A DNA stretch of 64,000 bases from positions 62,001-126,000 of the forward strand of contig CAJTLJ010000005.1 of NCBI GenBank assembly GCA_910577475.1, written 5' to 3'. Position numbers and translations under genes: made by a program. This document shows positions 39,076 to 46,194 of this stretch, in pieces (the stretch's first letter is position 1; each line of letters begins with the position of its first letter). The notes below the pieces were generated by a model. The model was not told the DNA's origin, made no database searches, and saw only the letters and a program-made list of their open reading frames with translations. This DNA comes from an uncultured Alistipes sp. (lineage in GTDB: Bacteria; Bacteroidota; Bacteroidia; Bacteroidales; Rikenellaceae).

Positions 39076-39927
39076 CTATTGCATGCCGACGCTGCACGAC
39101 CCGATAGCCAGGATCGCGAGTGCCTTGGTGGGCGAACAGTTGTAACTCATGGCGCGGAAGGGGCCCCTCTCCGAAGGGCGGGCGATCTCCCGCACGCGGG
39201 CCTCCAGCGTCTTGGGAATCTGGCTGGAGCAGTCGAACAGCAGCTGGCCGTAGCGTCCCAGCGAGGCGCGGTCCCGCTTCGTGGGGAACAGCACGGCCGG
39301 GGCCTCGTCATGGCTCCACAGATGGACGTTGAACATCAGCGCATGCCCGTCCGAGGTGCCGAGTTGGCGGATGCGGTCGCAGATGTCGCGGATCTCGCTC
39401 TCGCCGGCATCCGAAGCCTCCCCGTCGGTGATGTTGAAGATCGTGGGCGGGAAGCTGTCCGCATGGGCCGGATTCTTGCACCACGAGTCCGTCAGTTCGT
39501 AGATCTTGTGAAAGACTTCGCAGAGGGGAGTCCGGCCTTCGGGCCGGGGGTCGATCCAATAGGGGCGGCGGACCTTGGTGTACATCGTGCCGCCGTTGGG
39601 GTCGACCGTCTCCGACGTGATCGTGCGCCATTCGGGCTGAATCCGTTCCAGCCGGTCGACGGAGATGAACCATTCGTCGGAGAGCAGCGGCTCGATGCCC
39701 CGCCCCGAGTAGCCGATCACCGCGATGTCGTAGTAGTCGCGCACCCGGTCGCTGCGTCTGGCCCGGGCGATCAGTTCGTTGAGCAGCTCGTTGACGATGA
39801 CGCTCAACGCGTCGGCTTTCGTCCGCGCATCCCGTATAGCCAGCGTGTCGTCGCTCATCGACCCCGACAGGTCGAGGGCGATGATGAATGCCGTACGGGA
39901 GGCCCGGGAGATTTGGCGGGTATACAT
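39076..39927 (-). CDS. TerY-like von Willebrand factor A domain protein
   Basis: A 283-residue cytoplasmic VWA protein. The MIDAS motif is intact: DLSGSMS (Asp19, Ser21, Ser23), a Thr in the RTPLCEVF region, and Asp in NITDGEASD. There is no signal peptide or membrane segment. The start is placed at MYTRQISRA, 14 nt after the murA stop; the open frame continuing upstream is murA read in another frame. The immediate partner downstream is the pseudokinase-WG gene (10 nt), suggesting a VWA/pseudokinase complex. VWA domains of this TerY type are known to partner with PP2C phosphatases and kinases; function here is unknown. Confidence 0.85.
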   Translation of the reverse strand: MYTRQISRASRTAFIIALDLSGSMSDDTLAIRDARTKADALSVIVNELLNELIARARRSDRVRDYYDIAVIGYSGRGIEPLLSDEWFISVDRLERIQPEWRTITSETVDPNGGTMYTKVRRPYWIDPRPEGRTPLCEVFHKIYELTDSWCKNPAHADSFPPTIFNITDGEASDAGESEIRDICDRIRQLGTSDGHALMFNVHLWSHDEAPAVLFPTKRDRASLGRYGQLLFDCSSQIPKTLEARVREIARPSERGPFRAMSYNCSPTKALAILAIGSCSVGMQ

Positions 39928-39941
39928 GGCGCGATTCGGGA

Positions 39942-41240
39942 TTATTCGTCGAGCCGGATGATGCGGGCTCCGAGGGCGTTCAGCCGTCTGTCGATGTCGC
40001 GGTAGCCGCGGTCGATCTGGTCGATGTTCTGGATGGTCGAGACCCCTTCGGCGCTCATGGCGGCGATCAGCAGGGCTACGCCGGCCCGGATGTCCGGCGA
40101 CGACATGCGGGTGGCCCTGAGGCGGATGCGGTGGTCGTGGCCGATCACCGTGGCGCGGTGCGGGTCGCAGAGGATGATCTGTGCTCCCATGTCGATCAGC
40201 TTGTCGACGAAGAAGAGGCGGCTCTCGAACATCTTCTGGTGGATCAGCACGGCCCCTTTGGCCTGCGTGGCTACGACCAGGAAGATCGAGAGCAGGTCGG
40301 GTGTCAGCCCGGGCCACGGCGCGTCGGCGATGGTCATGATCGAACCGTCCATGAAGGTCTCTATGCTGTAGTGGTCCTGCTGCGGAATGTAGATGTCGTC
40401 TCCCCGCTGTTCGAAGCGGATGCCCAGCCGGGCGAACTGGTCGGGGATGATGCCCAGATTCTGGAACGAGACGTTGCGGATCGTGAGCTCGGAGCGGGTC
40501 ATGGCGGCCATGCCGATGAAACTGCCCACCTCGATCATGTCGGGCAGCATGGTATGCTCCGTGCCGCCGAGTTGCTCCACGCCCTCGATCGTCAGCCGGT
40601 TCGAGGCGATGCCCGAAATCTTGGCTCCCATGCGGTTGAGCATCTCGCAGAGCTGCTGCAGGTAGGGTTCGCAGGCGGCGTTGTAGATGATGGTGGTGCC
40701 TTTGGCCAGCACGGCGGCCATCACGATGTTGGCCGTACCCGTCACCGACGCCTCGTCCAGCAGCATGTAGGTGCCGCGCAGCTCTTTGGCCTCCACCTTT
40801 CCGGCGGCGAAATCGACCCGGGCTCCCAGCTTTTCGAAGCCCAGGAAGTGGGTGTCGAGCCGGCGGCGTCCGATCTTGTCCCCGCCCGGTTTGGGGATGT
40901 AGGCCACGCCGAAGCGGGCCAGCAGCGGACCGAGCATCATCACCGAGCCGCGCAGGCGGGCGCCGCGGCGCCGGTAGTCTTCCGATTCGAGGTAGTCGAG
41001 GTTGATCTCCCGGGCCCGGAAGGCGTAGCTGTCCTCGGAGAGCTGCTCCACCTCGACCCCCATCGCCTTGAGCATCTCGATGAGCTGCAGGATGTCGAGA
41101 ATACGGGGTATGTTGTGCACGACGACGCGCTCGGGGGTGAGCAGCGTGGCGCAGAGGATTTGCAGAGCTTCGTTCTTTGCTCCTTGAGGGGTGATCTCAC
41201 CCGACAGGCGGCGTCCGCCTTCTACCTGAAAGATAGCCAT
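39942..41240 (-). CDS. murA: UDP-N-acetylglucosamine 1-carboxyvinyltransferase
   Basis: A 432-residue enzyme for the first committed step of peptidoglycan synthesis (enolpyruvyl transfer from PEP to UDP-GlcNAc). The N-terminal GAKNEALQI with the key Lys, and the later RTDLH-type region replaced by EVGSFIGMAAMTRSEL, fit the family. The catalytic Cys loop position reads GDKIGRRRLDTHFLG with Asp in place of Cys, as in naturally fosfomycin-resistant MurA enzymes; this needs alignment. The promoter is TAATTTTG at 41259-41266. It heads the operon continuing into VWA, pseudokinase, trxB and rnz. Confidence 0.93.
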   Translation of the reverse strand: MAIFQVEGGRRLSGEITPQGAKNEALQILCATLLTPERVVVHNIPRILDILQLIEMLKAMGVEVEQLSEDSYAFRAREINLDYLESEDYRRRGARLRGSVMMLGPLLARFGVAYIPKPGGDKIGRRRLDTHFLGFEKLGARVDFAAGKVEAKELRGTYMLLDEASVTGTANIVMAAVLAKGTTIIYNAACEPYLQQLCEMLNRMGAKISGIASNRLTIEGVEQLGGTEHTMLPDMIEVGSFIGMAAMTRSELTIRNVSFQNLGIIPDQFARLGIRFEQRGDDIYIPQQDHYSIETFMDGSIMTIADAPWPGLTPDLLSIFLVVATQAKGAVLIHQKMFESRLFFVDKLIDMGAQIILCDPHRATVIGHDHRIRLRATRMSSPDIRAGVALLIAAMSAEGVSTIQNIDQIDRGYRDIDRRLNALGARIIRLDE

Positions 41241-41258
41241 AGTTGCGTTGTTTTGTCC

Positions 41259-41266
41259 CAAAATTA
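41259..41266 (-). promoter_or_regulatory. murA operon promoter -7 element
   Basis: TAATTTTG on the minus strand matches TAnnTTTG, 18 nt before the murA ATG at 41240. This supports that start rather than the in-frame ATG at 41261. Confidence 0.6.
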
Positions 41267-41351
41267 CCCAATTAAATCGAAATATCCGACGGTTTGCCCG
41301 AAAAAATTCTCAAAAAACGCCCGGGATTCCCTGCACGGGTCCACACAGGAA

Positions 41352-41379
41352 AGGGAGATGCTCCGAAAAGCATCTCCCT
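41352..41379 (-). terminator. rpmH terminator
   Basis: An 11-bp perfect stem AGGGAGATGCT / AGCATCTCCCT with a 6-nt loop, 29 nt after rpmH on the minus strand. Confidence 0.8.
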
Positions 41380-41408
41380 GTTCCTATGGCTCGGTCGAAT
41401 CTTCGACT

Positions 41409-41576
41409 TTAAGCGTACTTGAAGGTCGACTCGTCCGAAACGGTCAGCTTCTTGCGGCCTTTGGCGCGACGGGCAGCCAAAACTTTACGGCCATTGGCGG
41501 TTGCCATTCTCTGGCGGAAACCGTGCTTGTTGATTCTCTTCCGGCGCGAAGGCTGGTAAGTTCTTTTCATTGCCAT
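41409..41576 (-). CDS. rpmH: 50S ribosomal protein L34
   Basis: A 55-residue ribosomal protein, MAMKRTYQPSRRKRINKHGF at the N-terminus followed by the typical RMATANGRKVLAARRAKGRK core. It is one of the smallest 50S proteins and is standard in length apart from a short C-terminal extension. The promoter has TACCTTTG at 41617-41624 and a terminator follows. Confidence 0.97.
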   Translation of the reverse strand: MAMKRTYQPSRRKRINKHGFRQRMATANGRKVLAARRAKGRKKLTVSDESTFKYA

Positions 41577-41616
41577 AGCTATCTCAATTTTTAGTTTTTT
41601 CGCAGTTCGCGGAGTG

Positions 41617-41624
41617 CAAAGGTA
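41617..41624 (-). promoter_or_regulatory. rpmH promoter -7 element
   Basis: TACCTTTG on the minus strand, 41 nt before rpmH. Confidence 0.6.
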
Positions 41625-41692
41625 TAATGAATTTCTTTAATTCCAAAACTTTCGCCGCTTTTTATGCGTTTTCTGCCGCCGGGGGTCCCGCT

Positions 41693-43246
41693 TTATCGCG
41701 ATTTCGGACGCGGATCGCCGTCCGGCCCGGCCTCGACCGCCTCCAGCTCGCGGGCCATTGCGGCGGTTCGCTCCGGATGCCGGGCCGCGATGTCGTGCCT
41801 TTCGCAGGGGTCCTCCGTCAGGTGGTAGAGCTGGGGCGCCGGGGCGTTGCCCAGTTCGGTCTTCGTCCAGTATTCGATGGCGGGGCCGTCGCTCGGCTCC
41901 AGGTATTTCCAGCCGTCGCGGATCAGCGAGAGGGTGTTGTCCAGATTCTGCTGCACGACGTGGGAGCGATCCTCCTGCGAACGGCCCAGAAGCTCCTCCA
42001 GCCGGTCGCGGCTGTCGGGTGCGGCCCCTTCGGGCAGCGCCCGGCCGAGCAGGGCGGCCAGCGAGGCGTAGACGTCGATCTGCGAGAAGAGGGCGGGCTG
42101 CTCGCCCGGTGCGACCCCTTCGGGCCAGCGGACGATGAAGGGGATGCGGGTGCCCGCCTCGTAGAGGCTGTACTTGCCGCCCCGGTAGATGCCCATCGGA
42201 CGGTGGTCGCCCAGCAGCTCCTGCGCCCGGTCGGCATAGCCGTCGTCGATCACGGGCCCGTTGTCCGAGGTGAAGATCAGCAGCGTGTTGTCGGCCAGCC
42301 CCAGCGAGTCGAGCGTGCGCATCACCTCGCCGATGGTCCAGTCCAGTTGCAGGATCACGTCGCCGCGGGCGCCCATCGGGCTCCTGCCTGCGAAACGGGG
42401 GTGGGGTACGCGCGGCACGTGGACGTCCTGCGTACCCATGTAGAGGAAGAAGGGCCGGTCGCGGTGGTCGGCGATGAAGCGGCAGGCCCGCATGGCGATC
42501 GTGTCGGCGATGTTCTCGTCCACCCATAGGGCGCTGCGCCCGCCGGTCATGTAGCCGATGCGGGGGATGCCGTTGACGATGGTCTGGTTATGCCCCTGCG
42601 AGGGCTTCAGCCGGACCAGCTCGGGGTTCTCCTCGCCCGTGGGCCAGTCGCCCACCTTCTCCGTGTAGCTGACCGTGATGGGGTCCGCGGAGTCGAGCCC
42701 CACGACCCGGCCGTTCTCCACGAAGACGCACGGCACGCGGTCGACCGTGGCGGGGATGATGTACTCGTAGTCGAAGCCGATGTCCTGCGTGTTGGGGCGG
42801 ATCTCGGTGTTGAAGTCCGTGCCGCCCGCAGGTCCCAGCCCCAGGTGCCACTTGCCGATGGCGGCCGTGGCGTAGCCGGCCTCGTGCGCCATGTCGGCCA
42901 GCGTATAGCAGTCGGTCGGGATGATGAGCTCCGAATTGCCGGGGGCGATGCCGGTGTTCTCCCGACGCCAGGGGTACATGCCCGTCAGCAGACCGAAGCG
43001 CGACGGGGTGGAGGTCGACGAGGTGCTGTAGGCGTTCGTGAAACGCTGTCCGGCGGCGGCCAGCCGGTCGATGTTGGGAGTCTGCACGGCCGTGGCGCCG
43101 TAGCAGCTCAGGTCGCCGATGCCCAGGTCGTCGGAGTAGATGAAGACGATGTTCGGCTTGCGGGGCTCGTCGGCCGGCCGTGTGCCGCAGCCGGTGAGGG
43201 CGAGGGCGGGCAGGGCGCCCGACAGAAGGAGCAGTTTTCGGTTCAT
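41693..43246 (-). CDS. Family S1 sulfatase (Ser-type), cstA operon
   Basis: A 517-residue lipoprotein sulfatase (LTGC, Cys20). The active-site motif is Ser79-Thr-Pro-Ser-Arg83, a substrate for anaerobic maturation. Metal sites YSDDLG near the start and FTSDNGPVIDDG (about 330) are intact, as is GKWHLG. It is more arylsulfatase A / GalNAc-6-sulfatase-like than the sulfatase at 2891, so the two could remove different sulfates from chondroitin; this is inference. It is last in the cstA / TPR / sulfatase unit, 12 nt after the TPR-like gene, far from the SusCD locus. Confidence 0.92.
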   Translation of the reverse strand: MNRKLLLLSGALPALALTGCGTRPADEPRKPNIVFIYSDDLGIGDLSCYGATAVQTPNIDRLAAAGQRFTNAYSTSSTSTPSRFGLLTGMYPWRRENTGIAPGNSELIIPTDCYTLADMAHEAGYATAAIGKWHLGLGPAGGTDFNTEIRPNTQDIGFDYEYIIPATVDRVPCVFVENGRVVGLDSADPITVSYTEKVGDWPTGEENPELVRLKPSQGHNQTIVNGIPRIGYMTGGRSALWVDENIADTIAMRACRFIADHRDRPFFLYMGTQDVHVPRVPHPRFAGRSPMGARGDVILQLDWTIGEVMRTLDSLGLADNTLLIFTSDNGPVIDDGYADRAQELLGDHRPMGIYRGGKYSLYEAGTRIPFIVRWPEGVAPGEQPALFSQIDVYASLAALLGRALPEGAAPDSRDRLEELLGRSQEDRSHVVQQNLDNTLSLIRDGWKYLEPSDGPAIEYWTKTELGNAPAPQLYHLTEDPCERHDIAARHPERTAAMARELEAVEAGPDGDPRPKSR

Positions 43247-43258
43247 GGTTTCGTCGAT

Positions 43259-43954
43259 TTATCGGGTTCGCCGCAGGGCCTCGATGAAATCCGGATGCCG
43301 CTCCCAGAGGGTTTCGGTCCGCAGCCACAGCTCGCGGGCCTGCGCCTGCGGGGTGGGGCGTTCGCTCTCGATGGCCTTCAGGTAGGCCTCGTCGGCCGGG
43401 TGAAGGTCGGCCGTGAACTCCGCATGCCAGGGGGCGAAGCGGCTTTTCAGCCGGACGACCTCGCCTTCGGGCAGCCGGCCCTCGCGGCGGAAAGCCTGCC
43501 ACAGTAGCAGGATCTCCCGTGCCGGGGATTTGTCCGAAAGGTCGTTGACGATCTCGTCGAAGGAGTCGTACTCCTCCATCTCTAAGTAGACGAATCCCAG
43601 CAGTTCGATGCTCTCCAGATGGTCCTCCGGGTCGTGCGTCAGCAGCATCTCGACCAGGGCGGCCGACATCTCGTAGTCGCCGATCAGAAAGTGGTCGACG
43701 GCCGACTGATAGAGAATCTCCAGCGCGGCCTGCGTGTTGGCATGGCGCCACTCCAGGATGGTCTCCTCCTCATCGGGCAGGAGTTCGTACAGGCGCTGAA
43801 AGGCCTGGAAGCGCAGTTCGCAGGCCTTCTCTACCGCGCCTTCGCGCTGCAGGCGCCGGGCCTTGTCGCGGATTTTCCGGAAGTCGTAGGCGCCCGTACC
43901 TTCGATCTCGAAGGTCTGGTCGGCCGTGGGGTTAAGCGTCGGGGTCGTTTGCAT
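43259..43954 (-). CDS. TPR-like helical protein, function unknown
   Basis: A 231-residue cytoplasmic protein without a signal peptide. It is almost entirely helical and acidic, with repeated A-x3-Y/F helical pairs typical of tetratricopeptide-like repeats (ALEILYQSAVDHFLIGDYE, LLGFVYLEMEEYDSFDEIV). No enzymatic motif is visible. It overlaps the 3' end of cstA by 23 nt and precedes the sulfatase by 12 nt. A protein-interaction role is likely; nothing more specific can be supported. Confidence 0.75.
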   Translation of the reverse strand: MQTTPTLNPTADQTFEIEGTGAYDFRKIRDKARRLQREGAVEKACELRFQAFQRLYELLPDEEETILEWRHANTQAALEILYQSAVDHFLIGDYEMSAALVEMLLTHDPEDHLESIELLGFVYLEMEEYDSFDEIVNDLSDKSPAREILLLWQAFRREGRLPEGEVVRLKSRFAPWHAEFTADLHPADEAYLKAIESERPTPQAQARELWLRTETLWERHPDFIEALRRTR

Positions 43955-45401
43955 GTCGTCGGTTCGAATAATACATATAAAGTGCGATGATGGCGGTCGA
44001 GAGCCCTCCCAGCAGGTAGGCGGCGGTTCGGTTCTCCATGCCCAGCATGAGCGGCGAGATGAAGAGGTAGCTCGTGCAGACGTAGGTCATGAAGAGTGCC
44101 GGCAGCAGGGCGGGCCAGACGGTTTTGCGGTGGCGGCGGAGGTAAGCCGCGATGGCCCAGAGCGTGATCGATGCGAGGGTCTGGTTCGTCCAGGCGAAGT
44201 AGCTCCACAGGGCGTCGAAGGGCAGGCAGAAGAAGATCAGGAGCGCCAGAGCGAAGAGCGGCAGGCTGATCCGGAGCCGGTTGCGCAGCGATTTCTGCTC
44301 CAGCCCGGTGAAGTCCGCCACGATCAGCCGCGCCGAGCGGAAGGCCGTGTCGCCCGAGGTGATGGCGCAGGCGATGACGCCGAAGATCACCAGTCCGGCG
44401 AAGAGGGGTCCCAGCGTCCCGACGGCGATTTCGTCCACCGGCAGCGAGGCGTTGCCGCCGTACTCGGCCAGTGCGGTGTTCAGCTCCTTCACGCCGCCCC
44501 GGAAAGCCATGGCTATGGCCGCCCAGATCAGCGCGATGATGCTCTCGACGATCATCGCGCCGTAGAAGATGGCCCGGCTCTGCCTCTCGGAGGTGATGCA
44601 GCGGGCCATGAGGGGCGACTGCGTGGCGTGGAAACCCGAGATGGCGCCGCAGGCGATGGTGGTGAAGAGCATGGGCATGACCGGGAAGCGGCGGGCGTCG
44701 GCGATCAGGTTCTCCAGCGAGGTCAGCTCCGGGATCGGATAGCGCTCCGCATCGAAGAGCAGCACGGCCAGGATGCCCAGCGCCATCAGCAGCAGCGCCA
44801 CGCCGAAGAGCGGGTAGAACCTGCCGATGATTTTGTCCACGGGAAGCAGTGTCGCCAGCATATAGTAGGCCAGAATGACCCCCAGCACGATCAGCAGCAG
44901 CCTCGGGAAGCTGACGAACGAGACCGGCTCCAGTGCGTGGATCTTGACGGCGATCAGCATGGCGGGCTGCGAGAGGAATACCGTGCCGACCAGGATCAGT
45001 AGCAGGATGGAGACGATGCGCAGGATCAGCTTGACCCGGTTGCCCAGCAGGGCGCCCACGACCTCGGGCAGGCTCTGGCCGCCGTAACGGACCGACATGA
45101 TGCCTGAAATCAGGTCGTGCATGCCGCCTATGAAAATGCCTCCCAGCGTGATCCAGAGAAAGGCGACGGGCCCGTAGGCGGCGCCCAGCACGGCTCCGAA
45201 GATGGGTCCCAGCCCGGCGATGTTGAGCAGCTGGATCAGAAAAATCTTCCAGCGGGGCAGCGGCATGTAGTCCACCCCGTCGTAGCGGGTTTGCGACGGC
45301 ACCGGATGTGAGGCGTCCACATCGCAGAGCCGCTCCAGGTAGCGGCCGTAGGTGAAATAGGAGCCTGCAAGCAGTCCGAGACAGATCAGAAAGGTAATCA
45401 T
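43932..45401 (-). CDS. cstA: Carbon starvation protein CstA-like transporter
   Basis: A 489-residue multi-pass membrane protein of the short CstA form. The N-terminal signature YGRYLERLCDVD / HPVPSQTRYDGVDY and the core LLNIAGLGPIFGAVLGAAYG and GGMHDLISG are typical. About 12-13 transmembrane segments can be counted. Family members take up peptides or pyruvate when carbon is short; the substrate here is not known. It is first in a unit with the TPR-like protein and a sulfatase. Confidence 0.92.
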   Translation of the reverse strand: MITFLICLGLLAGSYFTYGRYLERLCDVDASHPVPSQTRYDGVDYMPLPRWKIFLIQLLNIAGLGPIFGAVLGAAYGPVAFLWITLGGIFIGGMHDLISGIMSVRYGGQSLPEVVGALLGNRVKLILRIVSILLLILVGTVFLSQPAMLIAVKIHALEPVSFVSFPRLLLIVLGVILAYYMLATLLPVDKIIGRFYPLFGVALLLMALGILAVLLFDAERYPIPELTSLENLIADARRFPVMPMLFTTIACGAISGFHATQSPLMARCITSERQSRAIFYGAMIVESIIALIWAAIAMAFRGGVKELNTALAEYGGNASLPVDEIAVGTLGPLFAGLVIFGVIACAITSGDTAFRSARLIVADFTGLEQKSLRNRLRISLPLFALALLIFFCLPFDALWSYFAWTNQTLASITLWAIAAYLRRHRKTVWPALLPALFMTYVCTSYLFISPLMLGMENRTAAYLLGGLSTAIIALYMYYSNRRHANDPDA

Positions 45402-45597
45402 CGGCTTTCGTTTTGAGGTCGGGACTCCGCCGATTTCGGTCGCAAGGGTGTCCCGTACCCGTTTTTTTCGTTTGCGAATATAGCCAAAAAGAGCGACTTT
45501 TCAGATTTTTTTGAGATTTTCCGGTAAAAATTTGATTTAATTGAAAAATTTTTCCGATATTTGCACCGCAAAAGAGATCCAGGTCTCCCGCGCAAAC

Positions 45598-45669
45598 GCC
45601 GAAATAGCTCAGCGGTAGAGCACTTCACTCGTAATGAAGGGGTCCCGAGTTCAAATCTCGGTTTCGGCT
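45598..45669 (+). tRNA. tRNA-Thr (CGT)
   Basis: A 72-nt tRNA with acceptor GCCGAAA / TTTCGGC, anticodon loop CTCGTAA (anticodon CGT, codon ACG) and T loop TTCAAAT. CCA is not encoded. A hairpin terminator follows at 45673, and a partial copy of the 3' end lies at 45801. Confidence 0.95.
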
Positions 45670-45672
45670 CAG

Positions 45673-45700
45673 AAAGGTCACTCTTGATAGGGTGACCTTT
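45673..45700 (+). terminator. tRNA-Thr terminator
   Basis: The stem AAAGGTCAC / GTGACCTTT with a 10-nt loop and a following T-rich stretch, directly after tRNA-Thr. Confidence 0.8.
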
Positions 45701-45800
45701 TCGTTTTGTGCCGGTCGATATTTCGTTACCTCCTTCGCGCAACCCCGCCCCGTCTTTCGGCCGATTGCAGCGCTCGGTCGGTGACCCCGCTTGCGCGGGG

Positions 45801-45821
45801 TTCAAATCTCGGTTTCGGCTC
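45801..45821 (+). repeat. Exact copy of the tRNA-Thr 3' end
   Basis: These 21 bp are identical to 45650-45670, the T-loop, T-stem 3' strand and acceptor 3' strand of tRNA-Thr plus the next base. After one mismatch the match continues for six more bases (GAAAGG). A hairpin (GGCTTCAAG / CTTGAGCC) follows, as after the intact tRNA. The 5' part of a tRNA is absent, so this is not a gene. It could be an attachment-site relic or a decayed tandem tRNA. Confidence 0.85.
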
Positions 45822-45925
45822 GGAAAGGCTTCAAGTTCGCTTGAGCCCTTTTGGGTTTTGTGCGGGGACGGCGATTAAAAATCCGGGAAACGGTCGGAAA
45901 CCTTGCTTTTTCCGCCGAATATCTT

Positions 45926-45933
45926 TATATTTG
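45926..45933 (+). promoter_or_regulatory. Promoter -7 element for the LRR lipoprotein gene
   Basis: TATATTTG, a full match to TAnnTTTG. It predicts a transcript start near 45941 and a 5' leader of about 254 nt before the gene at 46195. Confidence 0.7.
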
Positions 45934-45940
45934 CGATAAC

Positions 45941-46194
45941 ATATTGAATACACGGAAAGTGTAGCTTATTCTCGACGTTGAATCTGGTAAATTTAATTGA
46001 AGAGAGGGTAGGCGGACATCTTGCCGCGTCATATCCATTCGTGGATATAGGCGTGGGGCTGTTGCTTATTTTATCTTCACGGTTTTACCAGAACCCAACG
46101 TCAGAAATAGGTCTTCGGCACCACGCTTTTCGTATCACGGAAGACGCTATCGAGGTGCCGGGTAGCATGGAACCTTTACTTAAATATTTCTGTT
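45941..46194 (+). promoter_or_regulatory. Long structured 5' leader RNA, copy 1
   Basis: This leader is homologous to 48305-48575. A conserved first block (45955-46003) contains GAAAGTGT and AATCTGG-TAAATTT. A TTCG-capped hairpin lies at 46031-46048. After a block GTGGGG...CCAGAACC, two crossing helices follow: 46111-46116 with 46140-46145, and 46117-46122 with 46154-46159. The second copy has the same order and spacing with different bases. The crossing helices form either a pseudoknot or mutually exclusive hairpins. An open frame through it (45978-46280) is judged non-coding because the aligned copies differ by indels that are not multiples of three. Confidence 0.65.
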
